NCBI RefSeq assembly: GCF_023078275.1
Contig: NC_062984.1
Coordinates: 21,672,578-21,736,577 of the forward strand
DNA length: 64,000 nucleotides
Origin: Leguminivora glycinivorella
Lineage: Eukaryota > Arthropoda > Insecta > Lepidoptera > Tortricidae
Direction: 5' to 3'
This document shows positions 43,172 to 52,742 of the stretch, one piece after another. Position numbers and translations under genes: made by a program. Numbering within the stretch: the stretch's first letter is position 1; the number at the start of each line of letters is the position of its first letter. The notes below the pieces were generated by a model. It was not told the DNA's origin, made no database searches, and worked only from the letters and a program-made list of their open reading frames with translations.

Positions 43172-43496
43172 AAAAATAAGCGCGTTACAAAACACGGACA
43201 AACTAAAAAGCAAAAAATAATAAACCTTTGAATTCAGATTTCTTATCGGATTGCAATAATCTAAACATCCAAATTAGAAACAAATCAATTCTTTTTGTAG
43301 TCGGTACCTGTTCGTCGCCTTGCTATTTCCTGTTTGATCCACCCAACCATACGCAGGCTGGCCCCGACTCCAAAAATAATTGATTTGTTTCTAATTTGGA
43401 TGTTTAGATTATTGCAATCCGATAAGAAATCTGAATTCAAAGGTTTATTATTTTTTGCTTTTTAGTTTCTCCGTGTTTTGTAACGCGCTTATTTTT
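43172..43496. repeat. Long inverted repeat, 119-bp arms
   Basis: Arm 43172-43290 is the reverse complement of 43378-43496 with one mismatch seen (GGACAAAC versus GGAGAAAC). The 87-bp spacer includes TTGATCCACCCAACCATACG. The edge word AAAATAAGCGCGTTA recurs at 63763, so the arms derive from an interspersed element. Confidence 0.9.
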
Positions 43497-43614
43497 GAAG
43501 GCGGTTTTATTTTTTGTTAAAAAGTTTATTTATTTGTTGATTTTTAGTGGTTCCTATTGATATTATATGTATCAGTCCGAATATATGTACAGTAGTTAAA
43601 GAATTATCCTTGAA

Positions 43615-43952
43615 CTCCTAATCATTGAGGAGTTGACCTTCCATCATCAGCTCAGCCACATAAAGTTATTACCATCAGGCGTAAATACTGGTTTACCTTT
43701 GAAAAATACACTAAAAACATTACATGTGCCTATAACATTTGAAGAGTTCCCTCGATTTCTCCAAGATCCCATCATCAGACCCCGACTTGGTGCCAATGGG
43801 ACCATTTCGGGGTTATACCTGATCGATTGAAAAAAAAATTTTGAAAATCGGTCCATGATTCTCGGAGATATCGAGTAACATACATACAAAAAAAAAACAT
43901 TCAGTCGAATTGAGAACCTCCTCCTTTTTTTGAAGTCGGTTAAAAAAGTATA
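43615..43952 (+). repeat. Interspersed repeat ending GAAGTCGGTTAAAAAA
   Basis: Non-coding block GAGGAGTTGACCTTCCATCA, ATCATCAGACCCCGACTTGG, GAAAATCGGTCCATGATTCT, CGAATTGAGAACCTCCTCC then TTTTTGAAGTCGGTTAAAAA, a motif set I associate with a frequent lepidopteran repeat. One full copy here. Confidence 0.55.
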
Positions 43953-43964
43953 ACATATTATGAC

Positions 43965-44035
43965 ACCCAGAAGGATTCGAACCCAGAACCTCGTGACTAC
44001 AAAGCCGATGACTTACAACTCGGCCACAATCATAC
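43965..44035 (-). mobile_element. tRNA-like SINE head, second type
   Basis: On the minus strand: A-box-like TGGCCGAGTTGTAAG and B box GGTTCGAATCC (complement GGATTCGAACC at about 43973-43983). It lacks a proper cloverleaf, so it is read as a SINE head, not a tRNA gene. Confidence 0.55.
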
Positions 44036-44039
44036 GTAA

Positions 44040-44574
44040 GTTAAATAAAACGGATAAATTATACGTTATGTACGTACCGTCTAAACTCGTTTTCCAAAAG
44101 GTCTGAATTTTGCCAAGCACTCTATGAAAATGAAAATGAAAATATTTATACTATACTTGTAAGTGTAGGACTAAATACGTGTATCTAAAAACAAAACTTT
44201 TATGACATCAATACGGCTAAATACTATTAGTTAAGGCTCGAGGCCGAAAGATTGTGTAATTTTTAACAATTTTCAAAACCTGGATCGAGAAAAAATTTTT
44301 GTCAAAGAGTCTGGTCACAAAATTTCACGAGAATCGGTTGAGAATTGAGACCTGTAGACGAGAACATCCGGACATACAAAGCAAATTTATTGAGTTAAAA
44401 CGTAGTCGTCGCTACTTCTTCGGTCAATGAAACTAAAATATAACCGTACAAAAGTATAAACGTCGTACTTATTTTATACACCATTTGGTTTTCATGTAAA
44501 AATAAAATGTTATCGAGGTTTGAAAGTCCGTTTTGGCCCAACTCACCCCAATTACGGTACTAGTGGTACTTAGT
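44040..44574. other. No gene seen
   Basis: AT-rich with a short (GAAAAT)n patch at 44124-44142, a possible retroelement tail. A block near 44285-44380 (GTCAAAGAGTCTGGTCACAA) looks repeat-like. Confidence 0.35.
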
Positions 44575-44635
44575 AATGTAGAAATTGCAGAACATTCCTA
44601 AAAATTGGAAACATGATGCCTGTCTTTGGTCATGT

Positions 44636-44765
44636 CAAAAAAAAAAAAAATATATATATATATATATATAAAGATCGCTGTCAGGATCGAACCTGAGAAC
44701 ATCAGCATAGGAAGCCAGCGCACTACCACGGGACTACGTCTCGACTTGCTGAATCCGACGAAATC
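44636..44765 (-). mobile_element. tRNA-like SINE, third type, with A and TA tail
   Basis: Minus strand: CGTAGTCCCGTGGTAGTGCG (A-box region), then TCAGGTTCGATCCTGACAGC (B box GGTTCGATCC). The 3' side is (TA)n and a poly(A)-like stretch (44638-44670 on plus). The head differs from the two other SINE types in this window. Confidence 0.65.
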
Positions 44766-45568
44766 ATGGTATAAACTACGCATTTACTAAGTATTCTGAT
44801 AAATTCTCGTTCTCGAGAACATTCTCTTCTCATGAGGAAAGTTCTGCAACTTTGGAAACTTCTCGTCCGTGCATTGCTAGTGGTACTACACTACCACTTT
44901 ACGTTATTTTCTTGCCTTTCGAGCTCTTAAAACTCTTGTTTACTTTACAGGTTAATCTTAGTCAAGAATTTTGTAATAAGTAAATTTTAAATTATGCTTC
45001 AGTTCTGAAATCGCGCTGTGTCGAGTCTGTGTGCCGATCAAGCACTAATGAAGATGCCAAAGCATATTGGCGTTCGGTTGAACCCACTTAGCGAGCGAAT
45101 TGGCTGCTGCCTCGAAGAAATTGGGTACAGTCAAGTGCAAAGATTTACACACATATATGAATGAACTCGCGCCTGCATTTCCAAACTGAGTGAGTAGAGC
45201 ACTTGAAACTGCAACTTAATGGAACTCATGACCCACAGTCGGCTTCTACGAGAACCAAGGGAGAAAAGGGGGTGGTGAAATTCTTAACCCGTCTCCACAC
45301 GGGTAATAATATTGATCGATAAACATAATCTCATATATGGGTACGTAAATATGGCACATGGGAACTACATACAAATTATTTCTTAAAAAAAATCTATGAA
45401 AAAAAAATTATGTAGAAAGTTTTTCAGCTCAGTAAATTTTTGGCAATCGTAGGTTCTAGGTACTTGTAATAATTACGTCTTGATTTGACAGAAACTCGGT
45501 TAGCTGAAGATACTTTAACCTTAAGAGAATGATTCACGGTTATTTTCATTAGAATTATACTCGTATTG
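44766..45568. other. No gene; repeat fragments
   Basis: A repeat R-like piece at about 44810-44870 and a fragment of the repeat S 5' region at about 45270-45310 (GGTGGTGAAATTCTTAACCC). Otherwise featureless. Confidence 0.4.
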
Positions 45569-45810
45569 ACCGGAATATAGACCGTGATTACCTTTTTGAT
45601 TTTTGTCGAGCTGCCGATATTTCGACGCGGCGCGACGGCGGGTGGATGTCAAAGTTGCGTAGAAAACGCGCGATCTATCCTCCTTCGCGCGCGTCGGCTG
45701 CGTTCACTTTCAGCGTTACCACTCGTCGCATTCACAATCGATGGTCTGTCCAAACACAATGTCACTACGTTTCAAAAAATCAAAAAGGTAATCACGGTCT
45801 ATATCCCGGT
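45569..45810. mobile_element. MITE with ACCGGRATATAGACCGTGAT ends
   Basis: Left ACCGGAATATAGACCGTGAT and right ATCACGGTCTATATCCCGGT are complementary with one mismatch, and the arms extend through TACCTTTTTGATTTTT. 242 bp with a CG-rich centre. The ORFs inside are incidental. Confidence 0.88.
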
Positions 45811-46005
45811 GAATATAAGTTTACTTTACTTATAAAACAATTTACTTTCATTCAATAGTACCCCCTCTGGCAAATAACCACATGTGAACAAACGTTTCCC
45901 TCGAAACAATCAGGATATTGGCAGTTACAAATTGACATGCAGATAGGTTGAAACAATCAACAATATTGGCTAGATGTAGATATCTGCATTCACACTGAAA
46001 TATAT

Positions 46006-46565
46006 TTTTCTCAAACATGGTATGAAATATTGATGTTATGTGCCTTATAATTGGCAGCGAAGTATGACGTTGCAGGTGCGGCTAGGACGATTGATAGATA
46101 ATGGAATTTCATACAAACCTTGCAGGCCAAGGCCGGCAGTCTTCTTTTTTAATTTCCAAACACAGATAATTGTGACATAACATCCAGGTATTTAGCCAAT
46201 TAAAAAAAACTATAAGGGGCTTTATAGACGTGCCGACTGCAACTGGTACGGGCCCTTGACAATATTTGATTTTGGGGTGCGTTTTCATACAAAAAAAAAA
46301 AATTTTTTTTTTTTAATTTTTTGTTTTTTTATAGGCGTATACAGGGTGTTAAAGGGGAACGAAAATTCGATTATTTTTGCGCTACGACGCACCGTTTAGG
46401 AGATACAGCCATCCAAAGTTACTACTTTCAGTAGACTTTATTTATTTCATACCATGTTTGAGAAAAGCACTATACATACCTCGGCGGGAAATGGGGTTGC
46501 CCGCCTCAGACCTATCCGTCTTCGGCCGGCAACCCCATTTGTCCCGGTCTCTGTAGTAATGTACT
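46006..46565 (+). mobile_element. TIR element and flank, copy 2 of a direct repeat pair
   Basis: 24-bp perfect terminal inverted repeats (TTTTCTCAAACATGGTATGA) at 46006-46029 and 46443-46466. It is then co-linear with copy 1 up to GTAGTAATGTACTATA, except for an additional segment with CGTCTTCGGCCGGCAACCCC in this copy. Confidence 0.8.
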
Positions 46566-46659
46566 ATAGTACATACATGCAGTCTATTGACGTTAATCTA
46601 CAAAGCAACTTAACATTCACACAAACGACTTTGTACAACATATTGTCATTTCCAAACTC

Positions 46660-46708
46660 AAATGGAACTGAGCGGGGCCTGTTGCCAGGCAGAGTGATGA
46701 CAGATGGA
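46660..46708 (+). pseudogene. RTE-type LINE tail, left half (split by the I-group LINE)
   Basis: The frame reads GPVARQSDDRW up to the target-site duplication. The continuation, WTKMLTEWWPL and onward, is found only at 57443, after the 10.7-kb insertion. Confidence 0.7.
46697..46708 (+). repeat. Target-site duplication, left copy
   Basis: ATGACAGATGGA, exactly repeated at 57443-57454 after the poly(A) tract of the I-group LINE. Confidence 0.9.
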
Positions 46709-46838
46709 GGATTCTTTGGCGGGAATTTGAACTGAGAGGGCGGAAAATTTCAAATATTTTTCAAACTTTTCAAAATTCTGTATATATATATTGTAATTTT
46801 GTCTGTAATATAGTATTAGTGTAATATACTGATAGAAA

Positions 46839-48027
46839 ATGAGTGACGGCGAGGGCGGGGGTGAGAAACCCCGGCCTCCAGGAACAAAAAGAATAAAAGG
46901 AGTAAGACAGTGGACCTAGACAAGGAAAATGGTAATGGCGTCGGCGGCGGTGAGGAAAATTCTTATTTACCTTACTTCAAGCCTAATTACAAAAGACTTT
47001 ACCCAGAAAACTCACTCAACAGTGAATTTAAAGTTTTTGTTGAGTCAACCAGCACGGACAAAATTGGAAATAAAAGCCCGATTTACCTGAATCATATATT
47101 CACAAATGGAATCAAAGGTGTGCAGGCTATTCGCAGAGTTAATGCAAATAAAATTGTAGTGGCCTTTAAGCAATTTAACACGGCGAACAATTTCATAAAT
47201 AACTCCGCTTTTCTTGAAAAAAATGGCTTGCGAGCATTCATTCCTGCGGCGCATATAGAAAAAACTGGTATCATACGATTTGTTCCAACGACCATTTCTA
47301 ACAAGGATTTGTATTCGAAGCTGTCGTCGATTTACGAAATCATTTCAATTCGACGATTCACAAAAAAGTAGGTCAAGACCGAGTGCCTTTACAAACTGTA
47401 AGCATCACATTCTTGTCGAACACATTACCGGATAATGTCCAATACGACCTGTTCTCGTACAGAGTCTTTGACTATGTTCCTCCTCTGCAGCAATGTTACA
47501 GATGTTTTAAATTTAATCACTCGGCCAAGATCTGCAGCGGCAAACAGCGCTGCAGCTGTTGCGCTGGTGAGCATCACTACAAGGACTGTGAAACCCCAAC
47601 GGAACTTAATTGTGTTAATTGCAGCGGACCTCATATGGCGATTTCCAGGGCATGCCCAATTAAAATGCAGAAAATTAATGAAAAAAGGAGTAAAATCACT
47701 TACGCCTCCACTGTAAATACTGTTGTAAATACTGAACACCTGACTAATTTCCCAGCCTTAAAGGCTCCGCTGCAAGCAGCGCAAAATGTAAATACTAATA
47801 ATGTAAATACCAATGTAAAAAAGAATGTAAATAAACCTGTAACTATAAATAAGTCACAGACCCCACCGGCACTGCCCACTGTTGCCGATGTTAAGGCGCA
47901 GTTACTGAGCAACGATGTTCTGGCCTCAGCTGTTGTTCAAACTTTAGTAGATTTAGCAAATAAAGTTGACGACTCTCCAATTAACACCAAAATAATTAAG
48001 GATATGCTCTTAAAGAATTTGTCATAA
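46839..48027 (+). pseudogene. I-group LINE ORF1 (gag-like, three zinc knuckles), frameshifted
   Basis: The N terminus MSDGEGGGEKPRPPGTKRIK begins at 46839. A +/-1 shift near 46905 leads to the main frame (VDLDKENG..., 46910-47371). A second shift at 47362-47368 (an A6 run followed by G) leads to the last frame, 47369-48027. The central part resembles RNA-binding gag segments (SPIYLNHIFTNGIKGVQAIR). The C-terminal part holds CYRCFKFNHSAKIC (CX2CX4HX4C), CSCCAGEHHYKDC (CX2CX3HX4C) and CVNCSGPHMAISRAC (CX2CX3HX6C). The stop lies one base before the ORF2 start. The family role is RNP formation with the element's RNA. Confidence 0.85.
47362..47368 (+). promoter_or_regulatory. A AAA AAG slippery-type heptamer at an ORF1 frame change
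   Basis: In the upstream frame the codons are ACA AAA AAG TAG. A -1 shift on this heptamer would carry reading exactly into the zinc-knuckle frame. A one-base deletion in the A run explains it equally well. Confidence 0.3.
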
Positions 48028-48028
48028 C

Positions 48029-48413
48029 ATGGATTCTTGTCCCTCTCATATTTCACAGTTAAGAATTGCTTTACATAATATTCAAAGTGTTAAAAATAAA
48101 AAACCTTTACTTATTCAGTTTTTAAAAGAAAATAACATAGATATTTGTTTACTTAACGAAACGTGGCTCACAGATGGTTATAATTTTAATATTCCTGGAT
48201 ACAATTTCTATAATAAAAATGCAAAAAATAGACATGGTGGTGTAGCCATACTTATTAAACCATTTTTAAAGTACAAAATACTACAAACAGATTTCTATGA
48301 GGATGTACAGACAATTGCTTTATCACTGTCGGTTGAAACAGGTAAGTTGACAATCTTATGTGTTTACTGCCCTCCAACAGGCGGTCTTTTAGAAATTAAT
48401 AAATTAAAGAAAA
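48029..48413 (+). pseudogene. I-group LINE ORF2, endonuclease N-terminal part
   Basis: Starts MDSCPSHISQLRIALHNIQS (Asn of the endonuclease active site in LHNIQS), then ICLLNETWLTDGYN (catalytic Glu) and RHGGVAILIKPFLKY, to ILCVYCPPTGG. The frame ends with KLKKI and a stop brought in by the insert. The second half of the nuclease (GDFNAHH) is 5.5 kb away at about 53930. Confidence 0.88.
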
Positions 48414-48749
48414 TATAAAAATTTTACCTTCCAATAAAATTTGTATTATTTTGCCTGGTATATCCGAGGTCTTTATAGAGAGAGTACGTCGTAGACGTCG
48501 CATCGGACCGATAGATGGCGCCATCGTTCGTTGTAAGTCGCTCCGGCGTCTCACCGCCGCGATGTTGGTAGTCCCGTTTTTCCCCACCTGCAACACAAGG
48601 CCCCCCGCGCCCCGACTCGCCACCAGCCACCCTCATTGTTGAGGAGAAGTGCCGACGGTATATTAAGCCTACCAGGAAGGCATCACTCAGACCTCGGATA
48701 TACCAGGCAAAATAATACAAATTTTATTGGAAGGTAAAATTTTTATATT
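48414..48749. mobile_element. Inverted-repeat element at the left edge of the insert
   Basis: The outer arm 48415-48470 (AAAAATTTTACCTTCCAATA to TATATCCGAGGTC) is exactly inverted at 48692-48748. The interior carries the 182-bp segment shared with the far end of the insert, followed by TGAGGAGAAGTGCCGACGGT, which is not shared. No coding capacity. It may be a shortened relative of the large element next to it or a rearranged end of it. Confidence 0.7.
48459..48640 (+). repeat. 182-bp inverted repeat, left copy
   Basis: Identical to the reverse complement of 53702-53883. It runs from TATATCCGAGGTCTTTATAG to CACCCTCATTGTT and is CG-rich in the middle. The ORF here is a by-product that appears on both copies. 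Confidence 0.95.
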
Positions 48750-48801
48750 ATTTGTGCCGTTTGTATATCCGAGGTCTTTATAGAGACCTGTTTATTATCT
48801 C

Positions 48802-49714
48802 CTGGTGGCGAGTCAGCTGGCGCGCAAGCCTTTGGTAGCCCTATTGGCATATCATAGAAGAATAAGTGAATCAGTTGAACCGATTTGACAGATGTATCAG
48901 TCGAAATAGCCTTCGATCCGCGAATATCTCGGTGCCAGAAACGCATAAAGAGATTTTCGTGATGACGTTTAGCTTTAGTCAGCGAATAGTTAGAGAAATG
49001 ACATTATTATACATCGCAGATCAAAACCAAAAAAAAAAAAGATGTAGGCGAGGCTGACTTGAACAAGATACAAAAACCTTAGATACACTATTATTATTAA
49101 CAGACACGTTATTTTATCAGGTTATAAACCCAATTTCAGACACAAAGTGTGTAAAATTAACTGTAAAAGTAGTGTAACTATCTGTACTGTAGCAGGGTAA
49201 CGTAATTGATACTGCTTTTGTCAACCCTTCGTAAAAATTATCTAAATCAATATTAGCTTTGATATGACTATTTAAAGTCCAACGTCTTACGTCCATATCA
49301 AACACAGAAAAAGGTCATCACTCACGTGCCCAAGGGCTATTTGTTACAATACTGGTATTTTCGATCAGACTATTTCGCGTCAAGCGAGCGCGGTTGCAAG
49401 CGAGACTCCTGAACTCTGAACTCTTTTTAGTGAGGGCATTTGAGGATACCGATCGCTCGGTAAGACTAGCCTAGAAGATGAAAAGTACGAGCGCTGTCGA
49501 TTGCTACTACACTGGACGGAGGTATCAGTCGATTTCTTTAAGTCAGTCATTGACTCTTAGGGTAATCCATTACCTAATCCAAAACCCGATGCGACGGATT
49601 TCTACTTCGTGCAATGAAGGTCGACAGAGTAGACTGAGAGGTGGAGACGTCAGTGTCGCATCGCTGGTGATTGCTGAACACGTCGTGGTAGCAGGTCAAG
49701 GGGTGAATTTAACA
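48802..49714. other. Interior of the large element, left part
   Basis: Non-coding as far as I can see. The short minus ORF 49117-49305 shows no recognised motif. An A12 run sits near 49029. Confidence 0.4.
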
Positions 49715-49914
49715 CCGCCACACATGCGCGCTTTAAGAGCGTAGGCGGAGCGCAATAATGGCGGTGCACCGCACTAACGCTGGCGTTGCGCCCAGTGGGC
49801 GCTAGCGGGAACGAACGAGCGCTGATAGCGAGCGCAACGCGCGCGGGACGCGAGCGGAATGCACGCGCATTCAGCGCGCTGATAGCGAAGCGGAATGCGC
49901 TTTATGTGTGGCGG
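49715..49914. mobile_element. 200-bp CG-rich MITE inside the large element
   Basis: CCGCCACACA at the left and TGTGTGGCGG at the right, with arms GCGCTTTAAGAGCG and GAAGCGGAATGCGCTTT. It shares GAGCGTAGGCGGAGCG with the element at 29771. This would be the innermost insertion of a four-deep nest. Confidence 0.75.
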
Positions 49915-51240
49915 AGGCTTAATAAGTACCATTGTACGGCGTAATGCAGGGCTCTCGCAGACGAAGAGGTACGATGACGGGCGAAGCAGAAGAAGGCGAG
50001 GTCACCGAAGGTCACTTACTTGGCTCCCAGGGGGTGCATACTGACCTCGTACGACAGTCTGTTGGAGTCAGCAGTTACTGTCGTAGTTACTCGTAACAGA
50101 AGAGATGTAGTCCTGCCATCGTACAGCATAACATAACATACAACTGAACTGTGCATAGCATATAGTGCTATGCGAACCTTAAGCCGGCTGCATGTCACTT
50201 CAGTCGCCAGCGCCACCGCCTGTTGAAGATTATTCTCCATCGGAAGAGCTTTACTTCGTACAATGTTCCGATTATTGAAGGTCTTATCGGGCTGCAGATG
50301 CAAGCAAAACAGGGGCGATTGGCCTACAGCTATCGGCAGCTGTACGAGGTAATGCTGGAAACTGCAGCGGTGCAACCTTCCTCTGTAGACCACGAAAGTT
50401 GTGAAATTTATGAAATCAGGTTCTACGATCGAATCAAGCACTATATTAATTGAGTATAGTCGAGCCAGATGATAACTACTGAAGTACTCCTGAGTTCCTG
50501 GCCCCTTTCGCTTTGAGCTGGAATCTGAAGTTCACTAAGGCGAAGCAGGTTTATTTTTCCCAATTTGTTTATTAGAGGCTCGGCGAATAAGTTAATCTCT
50601 CGAATGGACAGGGGGCGCCACAAGCCTCCGGGAAATCGTCGTGTACTTGGAACCCCCGCGGCCAGATTGCCGATCGGTTTTGGTGTCCGCCCGGTAAACA
50701 GACGCACGCTCAGGATGCAGGACGCTGGCTCGAATTCAGATCTGGACATTCTGAAAGGGATTTTTTTTTTAATTCCGCAAACCTTTACGATGTCTTTGAC
50801 CTACACAATGAGCGATGTACAGGAATCACAGGGTCTTCTCGCGAGGCGCCTCTCCGATTAGATAGCTCGCGAACATCGTCAGGACACCCTCGCAGCAGTG
50901 CGGCTCCTCGTCCGGTTATTGACGTCTTACCTCGTTCAACTATGGGTCTCCAAACCACGTTAGGACGTAGCATCTTAAGAATTTATCTGTTCTCACTTCG
51001 GCGACGGAGGAGTCCTTGGTCAAAATAGAGTGTAAATACAGTCGTACTTCACGGGAACTGGAAAGAGAAGAGTGGATACCATAGTGTACGGGATGTCAGC
51101 TGATAGCGGCGCCCGGCGTCACATTGGAGGGTAGTATCAGCCTGGTCAGCAACAGAGTCTGCAACGATACCGTAGCAGACGGAGCCTGGATAGTCGTGGT
51201 CGTGGCACCATTGTAGGGGAAGACAGTGTTCGCGGTGAGC
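49915..51240. other. Interior of the large element, middle part; no recognised gene
   Basis: Open frames of 60-140 codons occur on both strands, the longest 50016-50441 (minus, 141 aa). None shows a domain I know and none has supporting signals. They are more likely products of higher GC than genes. Confidence 0.4.
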
Positions 51241-51775
51241 GTGACATCTTAGGCGCGACGGGCGTTATCAGCGTGGCGGCTAGCAGCACCAAGGGCCCAC
51301 ATCAGCAATCTTACCAGCTTGTCACTGCAGCAGACGCTGTTATGTTCGGCGGTGAGATTGAGACGGCCGTCGTCAGCTCGAAAGGCGTCTCGATGCCCTG
51401 TCGCGTCGCGCAGTATCGTGCTCGGTGGCCCTCTCGAGGTCGCCGCCGTCAGCGCGGGAGGCACCGGCGCCAGCGTGGCAGTCAGCTACATCGGTGAACA
51501 GCATCAACAGAGTTCGCGGCGTCGTCACGGCAAACGCGGCAGGAAAATTAGCGACGCCTTCGCGGCAGCCGCAGTATTGCGCTCGGTGGCGCGATGAAGG
51601 TCGCCGCGTCTGCAATCTTACCTCGTGCGATCGAGGCGACATCAAGGCGCCAGCATGAGCGTGTCGGCCGACGACACCGGTGGAAAACTTCAAGTAGCTT
51701 GCGGCGTTGTCACGGCAGACGCAGCAGAAGGATTGCGACGCCTGTGCAGCGGTTAACAGTATTACGCTCCGCGTC
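51241..51775 (+). repeat. Degenerate protein-like repeats upstream of the 97-bp array
   Basis: In scattered plus-strand frames, related peptides recur: GVISVAASSTKGPHQQ, then TAADAVMFGGEIETAVV, GASVAVSYIGEQHQQS and CGVVTADAAEG. AATTLFGGTAEMAIV at about 52862 is akin. They look like decayed units of a repetitive sequence from which the 97-bp array was amplified. Whether it ever coded is unknown. Confidence 0.4.
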
Positions 51776-52742
51776 ACCACTGAGGCGCCAGCATAAGCGT
51801 GGCGGCCAGCAATACTGGTGGACAGCTTCGGCAGGGTCGCGTCTCGCGTCGTTGTCACGGCATATGAACGCTCTACATCACCATCGAGGCGCCAGCATAA
51901 GCGTGGCGGCCAGCGATACTGGTGGACAGCTTCAGCAGGATCGCGGCGTTGTCACGGCAGATGAGCTCGCTGCATCACCATCGAGGCGCCAGCATAAGCG
52001 TGGCGGCCAGCGATACTGGTGGACAGCTACAGCAGGTGGACAGTCAGCAGGATCGCGGCGTTGTCACGGCAGACGAACGCTCTGCATCACCATCGAGGCG
52101 CCAGCATAAGCGTGGCAGCCAGCGATATTGGTGGACAGCTTCAGCAGGCTCGCGGCGTTGTCAAGGCAGACGCACGCTCTGCATCACCATCGAGGCGCCA
52201 GCATAAGCGTGGCGGCCAGCGATATTGGTGGACAGCTTCAGCAGGCTCGCGGCGTTGTCAAGGCAGACGCACGCTCTGCATCACCATCGAGGCGCCAGCA
52301 TAAGCGTGGCGGCCAGCGATACTGGTGGACAGCTTCAGCAGGATCGCGGCGTTGTCACGGCAGACGAACGCTCTGCATCACCATCGAGGCGCCAGCATAA
52401 GCGTGGCGGCCAGCGATATTGGTGGACAGCTTCAGCAGGATCGCGGCGTTGTCAAGGCAGACGAACGCTCTGCATCACCATCGAGGCGCCAGCATAAGCG
52501 TGGCGGCCAGCGATACTGGTGGACAGCTTCAGCAGGATCGCGGCGTTGTCACGGCAGACGAACGCTCTGCATCACCATCGAGGCGCCAGCATAAGCGTGG
52601 CGGCCAGCGATACTGGTGGACAGCTTCAGCAGGATCGCGGCGTTGTCACGGCAGACGAACGCTCTGCATCACCATCGAGGCGCCAGCATAAGCGTGGCGG
52701 CCAGCGATACTGGTGGACAGCTTCAGCAGGCTCGCGGCGTTG
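51776..52742 (+). repeat. 97-bp tandem array (nine units plus a diverged one)
   Basis: Units start at 51876, 51973, 52085, 52182, 52279, 52376, 52473, 52570 and 52667 with CATCACCATCGAGGCGCCAG. The spacing is 97 bp throughout except once (112, from a 15-bp insertion). A diverged unit precedes at about 51776. Units differ by only a few bases (GATACTGG/GATATTGG, GGATCG/GGCTCG, TCACGG/TCAAGG). Because 97 is not a multiple of 3, the many ORFs of 84-94 codons are one repeat read in rotating frames. Confidence 0.95.

Noticed and set aside
43965..44035. Functional tRNA gene on the minus strand
   Set aside because: B box present, but no convincing cloverleaf. Treated as a SINE head.
48396..48720. 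ORFs of 63-98 aa over the 182-bp arm
   Set aside because: The same peptides appear at the inverted copy near 53.7-53.9 kb. No start context, no domain, and both strands are open, as expected for GC-rich sequence.
50016..50441. 141-aa minus-strand ORF inside the large insert
   Set aside because: No motif recognised, and the plus strand is also open over part of it. Left as unassigned sequence.
51776..52742. CRISPR-like array
   Set aside because: Units are contiguous 97-bp tandem copies without variable spacers, in a eukaryotic setting with no cas genes.
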